Of a stretch of DNA of 16,426 nt, positions 1 to 8,328 are shown piece by piece. This DNA comes from CAZPMO01 sp964587515. Lineage in GTDB: Bacteria; Pseudomonadota; Alphaproteobacteria; MPNO01. The notes beneath the pieces are model-generated. The model ran no database searches and was not told where the DNA came from. It worked only from the letters and a program-made list of their open reading frames with translations. The position numbers and the translations under genes are program-made. The stretch lies in contig CAZPMO010000106.1 of the NCBI GenBank assembly GCA_964587515.1, positions 1-16,426 of the forward strand, given 5' to 3'. Every line of letters begins with the position of its first letter. Position 1 is the first letter of the stretch.

Positions 1-1
1 G

Positions 2-535
2 CCGCCCTGGGCCTCCGACGGCCAGCCGGGAATAGATCGAGCCCTGATTTATGCCGTGATGCGCCAGGAATCGGACTTCGACGCCTTCGCCGAAAGCCCT
101 GTCGGCGCGCGTGGACTCATGCAGATCATGCCGGCGACCGCGCGGAGCATACGCAAGCCGGGAAACCGGATGAACCTCTTCGATCCCGAGGAAAATATCG
201 AGTTGGGCCAGACCTATCTTGACCGGCTGAAAGAGACACCCTCGATAAAGGAGAACCTGCTTCGTATGATCGCGGCCTATAACAGTGGCCCTGGAAATGT
301 TCGCTACTGGCAGCGCCGGCTGATGAAATTTGGCGATGACCCCCTGCTGTTCATCGAGACCCTGCCGGTGCTGGAGACCCGTCTGTTCGTGCGCCGGGTA
401 TTGGCGAATTTCTGGATCTATCGTGACCGCCTGGGCCAACCGACGCCGTCACTGAGGGCGCTGGCAAAGGGGGAGTGGCCCAAATATCGTTCCTATGATG
501 ATGTCGGGGTGGCTCAGGCGCGTCCGGGCTCGTGA
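2..535 (+). CDS. Soluble lytic murein transglycosylase, C-terminal part (5' end outside window)
   Basis: Cleaves the MurNAc-GlcNAc bond of peptidoglycan in the periplasm. The frame is open from base 2, so the gene starts before the window; only the catalytic lysozyme-like SLT domain and the C-terminal tail are present. Family signatures are visible in order: VMRQESDF, whose Glu (codon 68-70) is the expected catalytic acid, then GARGLMQIMPATAR, then AAYNSGPGNVRYW. After the domain comes the tail typical of Slt70-like enzymes, ending in WPKYRSYDDVG. A GTG at 56 could be taken as a start, but coding continues upstream in frame with the usual residues before the catalytic motif (ALIYAV), so it is internal. 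The family assignment is secure; which paralogue it is cannot be told without the N-terminal superhelical domain. Confidence 0.9.
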   Translation, partial: PPWASDGQPGIDRALIYAVMRQESDFDAFAESPVGARGLMQIMPATARSIRKPGNRMNLFDPEENIELGQTYLDRLKETPSIKENLLRMIAAYNSGPGNVRYWQRRLMKFGDDPLLFIETLPVLETRLFVRRVLANFWIYRDRLGQPTPSLRALAKGEWPKYRSYDDVGVAQARPGS

Positions 536-763
536 TGCGCCAGCCGCCGATTTGTCGCCAATTATCAAGGACATTTGGGTGCCGGAAAGAACGTGTCAGC
601 GGCGTGGCCAGCATGACAAAAACTCCATAAATTCAAACATTTATCCTTTATTCGAGGTTTAATCCTTCTTTAAAGCTTGGCGGCTTTTCTAAGGCTCGGA
701 AACGACATGCCACATCGAGGGATCCGCCGACGGAAATAGCGGCGATCCGGGGAGCCTTCCGCC

Positions 764-1939
764 ATGCCAAAACGCAATACCGCCTCGACATCGTCGGCCC
801 TCGAACGCGCCGAAAATCTACTTTCGGATTCCGCCGTTTCGGCGCGCGCGGAAACCGCCGCCGTGCTGGCCGCCGAATACTCCAACGGCGAAATGGGCAA
901 CCGGGAACGTAAGGTCGCGGTCGGCATTCTGCAGATCATGGCGAAGGATGTTGAAGCCCAGGTTCGCGAAGCGCTGGCGGAGCAGGTGAAAGCCTGCCCT
1001 TTCCTGCCCGAGAGCCTCGCGATGACGCTGGCCAGCGACATCGAAACGGTGGCACTGCCGGTCATCCAGTTTTCAAGCGTTCTCGGCGAACGCGACCTGC
1101 TGTCGATCATCGATGCCGGGAACGTCGCCAAACAAATCGCGGTGGCGAAACGGGACGTCGTGACACCGGGCGTCGCCGACGCGCTGGTCGAAACCAACAA
1201 TGAACAGGTCGTCGGCACGCTGCTGGCCAATGAAGGCGCGAAGATTTCGGAAAAAGGTTACGGCAAGGTGATGGACCGATTCCAACAGAACCAGGAAATC
1301 CAGACGCTGGTCGCCGATCGCGCCTCATTGCCATTGAGTATCGTTGAACGTCTGATCGCGAATGTCAGCGTCGAGCTTCGCGAACGCGTCATCAACCGGC
1401 ACAATTTTCCACGTGATGTCGCCGACGACATCATCCGGCATAGCCAGGAATCCGTGTTGATCCAAAATCTCGCAAGCGAATACCGAGCCCCCGAAGTCGA
1501 GGGGCTGATTCTGCGGCTCAAGTCCAAAGGCGAGCTTACCCCGTCGCTGATTTTGAGGTCTTTGTGCGAGGGCGATCTCATTTTCTTTGAAGGCGCCATC
1601 GCCGCTCTGGCGGGCGTGCCATCAGCGAAGGCTCGCCCGTTCCTTTATGAGCGCGGCGCGGGTGGACTGCGGATGATCTTCCGCAATACCGGGCTGCCCA
1701 ACGAAATGTTTCGGGCGATAAAGATCGCCATGGACGAAATAAACAGCGTTAAGCAGGAAGACCCCAAGGGGTGGCATCTGACGTTCGCGGAGCGCATCGT
1801 TCAACGCCTGCTGGAGGAGTACGAGCATCTTTCGATCGCCGGCGGCGACAATGTGCTGAGCCGGCTCTCCCATGGAATCCTCGGTGATATCGAGGACGAA
1901 CCTGACCAGGCGGCAGAGCCCGGCGACGCCCGCTGGTAA
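764..1939 (+). CDS. DUF2336 domain-containing protein
   Basis: A 391-residue protein with no signal peptide or membrane segment, so probably cytoplasmic. Nearly the whole length is helical and repeat-like (for example ARAETAAVLAAEYS, LPLSIVERLIANVS), resembling HEAT-type pairs. The pattern matches DUF2336 (PF10098), which is common in Alphaproteobacteria and has no settled function. The C-terminal third (around residues 255-340, including ARPFLYERGAGGLRMIFR) is the most characteristic part. The ATG at 764 is preceded by a modest GGGGAG about 10 bases upstream. It stands alone after a 228-base gap from the transglycosylase. Its acidic tail (residues about 370-391) looks disordered. I recognise the family but infer no biochemical role. 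Confidence 0.8.
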   Translation: MPKRNTASTSSALERAENLLSDSAVSARAETAAVLAAEYSNGEMGNRERKVAVGILQIMAKDVEAQVREALAEQVKACPFLPESLAMTLASDIETVALPVIQFSSVLGERDLLSIIDAGNVAKQIAVAKRDVVTPGVADALVETNNEQVVGTLLANEGAKISEKGYGKVMDRFQQNQEIQTLVADRASLPLSIVERLIANVSVELRERVINRHNFPRDVADDIIRHSQESVLIQNLASEYRAPEVEGLILRLKSKGELTPSLILRSLCEGDLIFFEGAIAALAGVPSAKARPFLYERGAGGLRMIFRNTGLPNEMFRAIKIAMDEINSVKQEDPKGWHLTFAERIVQRLLEEYEHLSIAGGDNVLSRLSHGILGDIEDEPDQAAEPGDARW

Positions 1940-1951
1940 CGTGATGGCGCA

Positions 1952-2737
1952 TTATCGCGCCGCCGCCGTACCGAACCCGAGATGCATGCCGGAATCGAGC
2001 ATGACTACCTCTCCGGTCATGTAGTCAGCGCCTTCCACCATCCAGGCCAGCATGCCTGCGACGTCCTCCGCCTCGATCACATGGCGGAGCGGAACAGTCG
2101 CGCTCACCTCATCGCGCAACTTGTCATAGCGATCATCGCCCAGCCCCGCGCGGTTCCATCTCGTATCCACCATTCCGGGACAGCAGCAATTCACCCTGAT
2201 TTCCGGCGCCAGAGCGCGCGCCAGCGTCAGGGTCATGGTATTGAGCGCGCCCTTGGACGCGGAATAAGCCACGGAACTGCCGACGCCGGTGACGGCGGCC
2301 AACGACGAAACGTTGACGATGGCGCCCCGTCCAGCGGCTTTCATGTGCGGCGCGACGGCGCGGATCATCATGTAAGGGCCGGTCACGTTGACAGCGAAGA
2401 GCTCCGCGAAATCATCGGCTGACAGGGCTTCAAGGTCGGCGGCGTCGGCGAAACGCGTGGTCCCGGCATTGTTGATCAGCGCGTCGATACGGCCCCATTT
2501 CTCCATGACCGCGGCGGCAAGGTTCCGGCAATCACCGTCCGAAGACACATCCGCCTTTATGGCCACGGCTTCGACGCCGAGCGCTTCGCAATCGGCCACT
2601 GTTTCGGCGGCGCCGTCAGCATTTTCACGATAATTGACCGCAATATTGCAGTTCTTCGATGCAAGCAGGCGCGCCGTCGCGGCGCCGATCCCCGATGATG
2701 CACCGGTGATAATTGCAACGCAGCCAGAAATATCCAT
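1952..2737 (-). CDS. SDR family NAD(P)-dependent oxidoreductase
   Basis: A 261-residue classical short-chain dehydrogenase/reductase with all hallmarks: the cofactor glycine motif TGASSGIG at 11-18, NNAG at 89-92, catalytic Ser near 144-145, and Tyr158-x3-Lys162 (YSASK). The motif VNYREN after the second strand carries an Arg, which often favours NADP. The ATG at 2737 is chosen because AAGGGG lies just upstream and the fold begins at once (MDISGCVAIITG); in-frame upstream codons give a non-conserved extension. It diverges from the amidohydrolase at 2960 and ends 12 bases from the convergent DUF2336 gene. The substrate cannot be read from sequence; many relatives are 3-oxoacyl-ACP reductase-like or act on small alcohols and ketones. 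Confidence 0.92.
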   Translation of the reverse strand: MDISGCVAIITGASSGIGAATARLLASKNCNIAVNYRENADGAAETVADCEALGVEAVAIKADVSSDGDCRNLAAAVMEKWGRIDALINNAGTTRFADAADLEALSADDFAELFAVNVTGPYMMIRAVAPHMKAAGRGAIVNVSSLAAVTGVGSSVAYSASKGALNTMTLTLARALAPEIRVNCCCPGMVDTRWNRAGLGDDRYDKLRDEVSATVPLRHVIEAEDVAGMLAWMVEGADYMTGEVVMLDSGMHLGFGTAAAR

Positions 2738-2959
2738 GTCACGATCCCCTTTCCGATTGGCCGACCAGACCAAGAATAATTCAGTTTGCCGGGCAATATC
2801 ACCCCGGTAGCTCGACCACGCCATCGATTTAACGGACAGCGCTTTGCTCTTGCTGTTTCAGCGCCATTCCAGCACATTTCGGATACCCCACGCGCTACCG
2901 CAGTGGGATCAGAACACACGGGATACACGAAACCCGGAACACCTGAGGAGGAGCGGATA
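2738..2959. promoter_or_regulatory. Divergent intergenic region between SDR and amidohydrolase genes
   Basis: 222 bases lie between the two divergent start codons and must hold both promoters if the genes are transcribed independently. The only clear elements are the two ribosome binding sites, AAGGGG before the SDR start and GAGGAGGAGCGG before the amidohydrolase start. I see no unambiguous -35/-10 pair or operator palindrome. Confidence 0.4.
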
Positions 2960-4024
2960 ATGAAACACGGCATACCGGTATTCGATGGCGACGGGCATGT
3001 GCTGGAGAACGAGCGCGAGCTTGAGAAGTATTACGAGGGCGATTATGTGGGTAACCGCCGGCTTGAAGGCATGGGAATTTTTCCCAGTCTCGATGGATGG
3101 TCGCGCAGCATTATCGTCAGCGAAGGCGACGACAGTCGGAAATACTGGCATACCGACGCCGCCCTGTGGGGCGATATGCTGGAAACCATCGGCGCCGAGG
3201 GCACCGCGCTTTATCCGACAAGCGCCCTCGCCTACGGCCTGATGCAGAGCCACGAATTCCAGACCGCCACCTGCATCGCCTATAACAACTGGCTTGAAGC
3301 GGAATACACCGCCAAGGACGACCGTCTCTTCGGGATCGGCATCACGCCGATCAACGACATCGAAGCGGCGAAGAAGGAAATCGCACGCTGCGCGAACGAC
3401 CGTAAAAATTTCGTCGCCATGTTGCTGCCGAGCGTTACCGTCAACGGCAAGTCGTTCGGCGACGAATATTACTGGCCGCTTTATGAGGAAGCGCAGCGCC
3501 ACGGTATTCCGATGACCTTCCACGGCGCGCCGAGCCGCGGCTTCGGTTTCGATCATCTGCAACCGTTCTGCAAGGTACACACGCTGGAACATCCGGTACC
3601 GCTGATGATACAGGTCACCGACATGATGTTCTCGGGCGTGTTCGAGACATTCCCCGACCTCAAATTCGCCTTCCTCGAGGGCGGGTGTTCATGGGTGCCG
3701 TTCATGATGGATCGGCTGGATTACGAATACGATTCGGTATTCGGCGCACCGGTGCGCAAGTTCATGAAACAAAAACCCTCGGAAATCTTCCGCGATACCG
3801 ACAGTATCTGGGTCAGCTGCGAAATGGGCGAACGCTCGCTGAAGCATGTCCTCGATTTCTACGGATCGGATCGGATCATCTACGCATCCGATTATCCGCA
3901 CGAACCGACCGAGGACGACTTGACCTCTGACATCCCCGATTTTCTCGCGAACAATGAATATTCGGCCGAGGTCAAGGGCAAGATTCTCTGCGGCAACGCC
4001 AAGGCCTTCTATAATCTAAACTAG
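2960..4024 (+). CDS. Amidohydrolase family protein, ACMSD-like metal-dependent hydrolase/decarboxylase
   Basis: A 354-residue TIM-barrel metalloenzyme of the amidohydrolase-2 family (PF04909), the group with ACMS decarboxylase and related aromatic-acid decarboxylases. Expected metal ligands are visible: VFDGDGHV near residue 9 (Asp11-x-His13), MTFHGAP with His188, and ASDYPHE with Asp311; Glu240 in FLEGG is a further conserved acid. Length is typical. The ATG at 2960 is chosen over upstream in-frame starts because of the very strong GAGGAGGAGCGG directly before it and because the conserved first strand begins within seven residues. There is no signal peptide, so it acts in the cytoplasm. It is divergent from an SDR enzyme, suggesting a shared catabolic step. 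Whether it hydrolyses or decarboxylates is not decided by the sequence. Confidence 0.88.
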   Translation: MKHGIPVFDGDGHVLENERELEKYYEGDYVGNRRLEGMGIFPSLDGWSRSIIVSEGDDSRKYWHTDAALWGDMLETIGAEGTALYPTSALAYGLMQSHEFQTATCIAYNNWLEAEYTAKDDRLFGIGITPINDIEAAKKEIARCANDRKNFVAMLLPSVTVNGKSFGDEYYWPLYEEAQRHGIPMTFHGAPSRGFGFDHLQPFCKVHTLEHPVPLMIQVTDMMFSGVFETFPDLKFAFLEGGCSWVPFMMDRLDYEYDSVFGAPVRKFMKQKPSEIFRDTDSIWVSCEMGERSLKHVLDFYGSDRIIYASDYPHEPTEDDLTSDIPDFLANNEYSAEVKGKILCGNAKAFYNLN

Positions 4025-4044
4025 CCAGCCGTAATCGATCGATC

Positions 4045-4083
4045 GGACGGGCGCGGATTTCGGTTCGCGCCCGTTCCTGTTTC
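4045..4083 (+). terminator. Hairpin after amidohydrolase gene, probable intrinsic terminator
   Basis: A perfect 9-bp GC-rich inverted repeat (ACGGGCGCG at 4047-4055 with CGCGCCCGT at 4066-4074) has a 10-base loop and is extendable by a G-T and a G-C pair. It is followed by the modestly T-rich TTCCTGTTT. It lies 20 bases after the amidohydrolase stop and just before the convergent EamA gene end. The T tract is weak, so termination may be only partly factor-independent. Confidence 0.6.
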
Positions 4084-4092
4084 ACCGGACCA

Positions 4093-4945
4093 TCACCCCG
4101 ACTTCGTTTCGTCACGGGCGATCAGATAGGCGGCGCCGAAAATCACCGCGGCGCCGACCCACACCCATACATCGGATAGCTCACCGAACATCGCAAATCC
4201 AATGACCGCGACAAAGGGCAGTCTAAGAAAATCAAACGGCATCACCGCACTCGCCGGCGCGGCGGCAAGCGCGCGCACCATGAAGACCTGGGACAAATTG
4301 CCAAATATTCCGAGCGCGATCAGCCAGGGCAAATGCCGCCATTCCGGCATCGTCCACGCGAACATCGCCGCCACGGCCGAAATCGGCAACAGTACAAGGT
4401 TCATATAGAAGGCGACCACGGAGGCGGGTTCGGTACGGGCCAGCATTTTGCTCATCATGTGCGCCACGCCGTAAAAAAAAAGCCGACGATAACGCCGCCA
4501 GAGTTGGGAGGCCGATTTCGACAAATCCCGGCCGTAGAATGATGAGCGTTCCGGCGAACCCGACCAAAAGCAGCACCCATCTCATCGGTCGGGTCGCCTC
4601 GCCGAGGAAAAGCGCCGACAGCAGGACCATGAACAGCGGTAGCGTGAACTGAAGCGCCACCGCATCCGCCAAGGATAGATTGGCGAGAGCGAAATACCAG
4701 ACGATCATTGCGATCCACATCGTCAACCCGCGCACGCCGTGCAGCGACAGACGGCGCGTTCCATAATGCGACCAGCCCATGCGAAAGACCGCCGGCAACA
4801 ACAAAATTGTTCCGAATACCGCGCGAAAGAACAGATTTTCGTATGGTGAAAAATCAGCCGACAGCACGCGAATAGAGACAATAAGGGCCGCGAAAAATAC
4901 CGCCGCGAGCGTCATCCAGACCGCGCCGCGGACCGCCGCCGGCAA
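4093..4945 (-). pseudogene. EamA/DMT-family transporter, split by a +1 frameshift in an A9 run
   Basis: An inner-membrane drug/metabolite transporter of the EamA type (two EamA repeats, about 10 helices). The N-terminal half reads from a TTG at 4945 (then AAVRGAVWMTLAAVFFAAL) to LAALSSAFF. The C-terminal half continues in another frame from FFYGVAHMMSKMLARTEP to the stop at 4093. The break falls in nine A residues at 4473-4481 (T9 in the gene). With eight, the reading is SSAFFYGVAHMM without interruption and the protein is about 283 residues, the normal family length. Either a sequencing error, a real lesion, or a slippery run restored by transcriptional slippage would explain this. It starts 23 bases after the Crp-like gene and is probably co-transcribed with it. 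The TTG start has no clear Shine-Dalgarno. The substrate is unknown. Confidence 0.85.
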
Positions 4946-4968
4946 CGCGGAAAAAATTCGCGAAAGGT

Positions 4969-5672
4969 TCAGCTGCTTGTATTCCGATAATTGGCGATGA
5001 TCGCTTCAATCTTCGGGCGATCGAAAATGTACAGGTTGCGTCCTTTGCGCTTCACCAGTTCGGCCTTTCGGAGCTGGCCCATTGCGCGCGCAACGGTTTC
5101 GCGCGTGGTCGCGGCCCGGCTGGCGATTTCGCGTTCGGGTGGATAGGGACGAACGATCCACTGCGTCGATACCCCCGCATCGGGAACCGCGAGGCGCAAC
5201 ACTTCGGAATAGACCCTTTGAAAGGCGTTGAGGATCGACAAATCCATGATCCGCTCGTTACAAAACCGAACGATTCCGGCCAAGCGCAAATTCACATGAA
5301 GTGCGAATTGGGAGTTCTTTTCAAGGCTTGCAAAAAATCATTTGCGCCCATCACCGCCGTCACCGTTTCAGATGCGGCGGTAACATTCGCGGAGCGTGGC
5401 AGCCCGTCTATCGCGGCAAGTTCACCGAAAAAATCGCCTGCCTCAACGATCCCGAACTGAATCTCTCTTCCGCCCAATGAATAGTTGACGACACGCACCG
5501 CGCCTTCAACGACGAAATAAACGTCATTGGTTTCGCTGTCGCGATCGAGTATCTGCTGGTCGGCCTCGTAACGCTGCCAGGTGCAGCGGCTTCCGAGATG
5601 TTCAATTTCCGCCGCGGCAAGATCGGAAAATGCATTAATCCCGGCCAGCGAATTTGAATGAGACTGATTCAT
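4969..5672 (-). pseudogene. Crp/Fnr-family transcriptional regulator, split by a -1 frameshift in an A6 run
   Basis: The N-terminal part (from ATG 5672, RBS AGGG six bases upstream) is a cyclic-nucleotide-binding-type beta roll, with FFGELAAIDGLPRSANV matching the phosphate-binding cassette. The C-terminal part carries the dimerisation helix and a winged helix-turn-helix (EREIASRAATTRETVARAMG). They lie in different frames. The first frame as given runs out at HFM-stop near 5294, while the second reads back in frame as FASLEKNSQFALHVNLRLAG. Adding one T to the T6 of the coding strand (A6 at 5332-5337) joins them as NDFFASLEKNSQF and gives 234 residues, a normal Crp length. There is no FNR-like N-terminal cysteine cluster, so a nucleotide- or metabolite-sensing CRP type is likelier than an oxygen sensor. 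It probably regulates the adjacent transporter. Confidence 0.85.
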
Positions 5673-5793
5673 TTTGGCCCTGACAATCTGTGTCCTGTTC
5701 CGGCTTCAAATCACACCGGGCGACGCGATACCGAAAATCTTCACGGCGCTATCGCGCATCAATCCCGCCAATCGAACTTTATTCAAGAAGAAA

Positions 5794-6672
5794 TTAGAGC
5801 GCTGTTTCCTCATCGCACAGCCGCCAGCCGTCACGATCACTTTGCTTTACCGCGTACATCGCTTGATCCGCCTGTTGAATTAACGCCTCCGGCGTCTCGC
5901 CGTGGTCCGGGAAAAGGCCTATCCCAATACTGGCGCCCACCCTGGTTTCCTGACCGAAAATATCGAATGGCTGGGTAACAGCGGCATAAATGCGGGATGT
6001 CAGCCGAATCGCCATGTCCGGACCGGTAACGTTTTGCAAGAGTATAGCGAATTCATCTCCGCCCAGACGCGCAACCGAATCGCTTGCCCGCACGCTGTTT
6101 GTCATCGCCTTAGCCACGGATTGCAACATCAGGTCGCCGGCCTCGTGCCCGGAACTGTCGTTAATCGCCTTGAAGTGGTCTAGATCGATCAGCAACACAG
6201 CAAGGTTTTTCTCAGCCCGGCGCCCAAGGGAGATCGCTTGGGTGAACCGATCAGCGAACAGCGCACGGTTGGGCAGGCCGGTAAGGAAGTCATGATACGC
6301 GAGTCGCACAAGTTCTTCCCGCTCCTTGCCGCTGGCCGAGATATTGGCGTATGCCGCGACGTAATGCGAAATTTTGCCGTGATCATCAGCGATGGCATTG
6401 ATCACTAGATGGTCGGGAAAGATTTCACCGGATTTTCGCCGGTTCCGGATTTCCCCCTGCCAAGCGCCGGATGTACGGAGGCTTTCCGGCATATCCTGAT
6501 AGAATGACCGATCCCGCCGGTCGGACAGGAGCAAACTGGAATCTTTGCCGAGAACATCTTCACGTGTCCAACCCGTGACCCTGGTGAAGGCAGGGTTGAT
6601 CTCGATGATTCGCCCCACGGTATCGGTGACCATCATCGCGATGGACGTGGATTGAAATGCTGCTTCGAACAT
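5794..6672 (-). CDS. PAS-GGDEF diguanylate cyclase
   Basis: A 292-residue soluble signalling protein. Residues about 1-115 form a PAS domain with its PAC end (FEAAFQSTSIAMMVTD; ISHYVAAYANIS). Residues about 122-285 form a GGDEF domain that makes cyclic di-GMP from two GTP. The active site is intact: LIDLDHFK with metal Asp163, GGDEF at 204-208, and an allosteric I-site RxxD (RASD, 195-198) exactly five residues before it, so product inhibition is expected. No EAL domain is present. The ATG at 6672 is the first usable start after an upstream stop, although its ribosome binding site is poor. It diverges from the serine hydrolase with an 83-base gap. The PAS ligand is unknown. Confidence 0.93.
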   Translation of the reverse strand: MFEAAFQSTSIAMMVTDTVGRIIEINPAFTRVTGWTREDVLGKDSSLLLSDRRDRSFYQDMPESLRTSGAWQGEIRNRRKSGEIFPDHLVINAIADDHGKISHYVAAYANISASGKEREELVRLAYHDFLTGLPNRALFADRFTQAISLGRRAEKNLAVLLIDLDHFKAINDSSGHEAGDLMLQSVAKAMTNSVRASDSVARLGGDEFAILLQNVTGPDMAIRLTSRIYAAVTQPFDIFGQETRVGASIGIGLFPDHGETPEALIQQADQAMYAVKQSDRDGWRLCDEETAL

Positions 6673-6755
6673 TGAACGGTCGACGGCCTTTCGTGCAATC
6701 CGTCCGATTAGCTGGACGCGCGCTCTGGTGCAGTCAAAGGAATGAGAACAAAGAA

Positions 6756-8300
6756 ATGGTTAAGCTCGGGGCGCGCTGGTCTCCATTTTTCATGTGGCGC
6801 CGGAGCGCTTTTCCGCTGGCGGCGGCGATAACGCTTATTATAAGCGCGGTCGGGGCAAATTCACGGGCGCAAGCGTCGAATGGTGACTGGCTGGACACCA
6901 TCGTTGAAGAATCGATGGAACGTTGGGAGGCGCCGGGACTGGCGGTCGCGGCGGTCAAGGACGGCAATGTAGTCTTATCACGCGTATACGGATTTCGGGA
7001 CGTTGCCCGGTCCTTGCCCGTGACACCTCGGACTCTGTTTTCGGTGGGCTCGATCGCCAAGTCATTTACGGTGATCGGGGCCGCTTCCCTATTCGAGAAG
7101 GGGCGGCTCGATCTTGATGCTCCGGCGTCGCGCTACTTACCCTCGTTCAGACCGAAGCCGGTTCGCGGCGGACGCGCGGTATCGCCACGCGACCTGCTGA
7201 GCCATCGTTCCGGCCTGCCGCGCCATGATGCGCTGTGGTATCTCGCGGCCTTCACCCGTGACGGGCTGATCGATCGGATCCGCCATCTCCGCCCGTTCGC
7301 CCGACCGGGGGCGGCGTTTCAATACAGCAATCTGATGGTCATGGTCGCCGGGCAGGTCGTCGCGCGGGTCGCCGGCGCGCCATGGGAGGTCTTTACCCGG
7401 AAGCGTATCCTGACGCCTCTGGGGTTGGACGCAACCAGGCTAGACATTTCCGCCTTCCTCGCCACCGCCGACCGGGCGACGGGTTACTATCCCGGCGAAG
7501 ACGGCCGTATCGTCATTCCGCCGCGCGACACAGACGCCATTGCGCCGGCGGCCGCGGTCTATTCGAACCTGGAGGACATGACCCGCTGGCTGCGGTTTTT
7601 TCTCGACGGCGGCCGGCCGGTCATCCGGCGGGAGACGCTGAAGGCGATGCTCACCTCCCGGACCGCTCAACTCGATCCACCCGGCCATCCGGAATTCACC
7701 GGCCAACGTTACGCGATGGGATTCTATGTGGACAGCTATCGTGGCGACCGACTCCTCTCCCATCCCGGCGTGATGGATGGCTACGCCACGCTTTTATCCT
7801 TCATGCCGGCGAAGGGCATTGGTGTGATCGTGCTGACGAATATTTCCGGCGGCAACCCGGCGCCGGCGGTCGTGAGCCAGTCGATATACGATCGATTGAC
7901 CGGTCGTCCGAAGATCAACTGGGCATCGCGTTATTCATCCGCCAGGGAACGCCGGGCGGCGCGGCGACAGCCCCGGGTAACAGAGCCCGCCCCCACCCCG
8001 ACCGCTGCAACAACCGATTATGTCGGCCTCTATGGCCATCCCGCATACGGTCATATGCGCATTGCGGAAAGCGCCGACGGCGGCCTCGAAGGGCGATTTC
8101 ATTCGCTCACGTTCCGGCTGCAATACCAGAGCGGCGAGACCTGGCGCCTCGAAGAGACCCGTTGGCCGCTGCGCGCCGGCCTCTCCTTCCGTTTTATGCG
8201 CCTCGCCGACGGCCACGTCACCGCCTTGGCAACCCCGCTCGCCGACGGCCCCACCTATCGCCACAACCCAGGCGAAATCGTGTTCAAACGCGACCCGTAA
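6756..8300 (+). CDS. Secreted serine hydrolase, class C beta-lactamase / penicillin-binding-protein-like
   Basis: A 514-residue protein with an N-terminal signal sequence (hydrophobic core at residues 19-35, likely cut near SRAQA), so periplasmic or exported. The beta-lactamase-like domain (about 45-385) shows the three active-site motifs: Ser99-x-x-Lys102 (SIAK), Tyr190-Ser-Asn192 and His336-Pro-Gly (HPG in place of KTG, usual for the esterase/peptidase branch). A proline/alanine-rich linker (about 395-420) leads to a C-terminal beta-rich domain (420-512) resembling DUF3471. The ATG at 6756 is chosen because it begins a proper signal peptide; upstream in-frame codons overlap the divergent gene. 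Activity is more likely esterase or D-amino peptidase than antibiotic resistance, but the substrate is not determined. Confidence 0.88.
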   Translation: MVKLGARWSPFFMWRRSAFPLAAAITLIISAVGANSRAQASNGDWLDTIVEESMERWEAPGLAVAAVKDGNVVLSRVYGFRDVARSLPVTPRTLFSVGSIAKSFTVIGAASLFEKGRLDLDAPASRYLPSFRPKPVRGGRAVSPRDLLSHRSGLPRHDALWYLAAFTRDGLIDRIRHLRPFARPGAAFQYSNLMVMVAGQVVARVAGAPWEVFTRKRILTPLGLDATRLDISAFLATADRATGYYPGEDGRIVIPPRDTDAIAPAAAVYSNLEDMTRWLRFFLDGGRPVIRRETLKAMLTSRTAQLDPPGHPEFTGQRYAMGFYVDSYRGDRLLSHPGVMDGYATLLSFMPAKGIGVIVLTNISGGNPAPAVVSQSIYDRLTGRPKINWASRYSSARERRAARRQPRVTEPAPTPTAATTDYVGLYGHPAYGHMRIAESADGGLEGRFHSLTFRLQYQSGETWRLEETRWPLRAGLSFRFMRLADGHVTALATPLADGPTYRHNPGEIVFKRDP

Positions 8301-8320
8301 TACCAAGGCGCGCCGGTATT
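8299..8320. repeat. Inverted repeat between convergent gene ends
   Basis: AATACC at 8299-8304 and GGTATT at 8315-8320 are exact complements flanking a GC-only core that is itself palindromic (GGCGCGCC). It occupies the gap between the convergent serine hydrolase and deiodinase-like genes, where a bidirectional terminator would be expected. No T tract follows on either strand, so terminator function is uncertain. Confidence 0.4.
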
Positions 8321-8328
8321 GACGACGC

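Noticed and set aside
2909..3592. Minus-strand open frame of 227 codons under the amidohydrolase
   Set aside because: Antisense to a gene with clear metal-binding motifs and a strong ribosome binding site; no domain recognised in the shadow.
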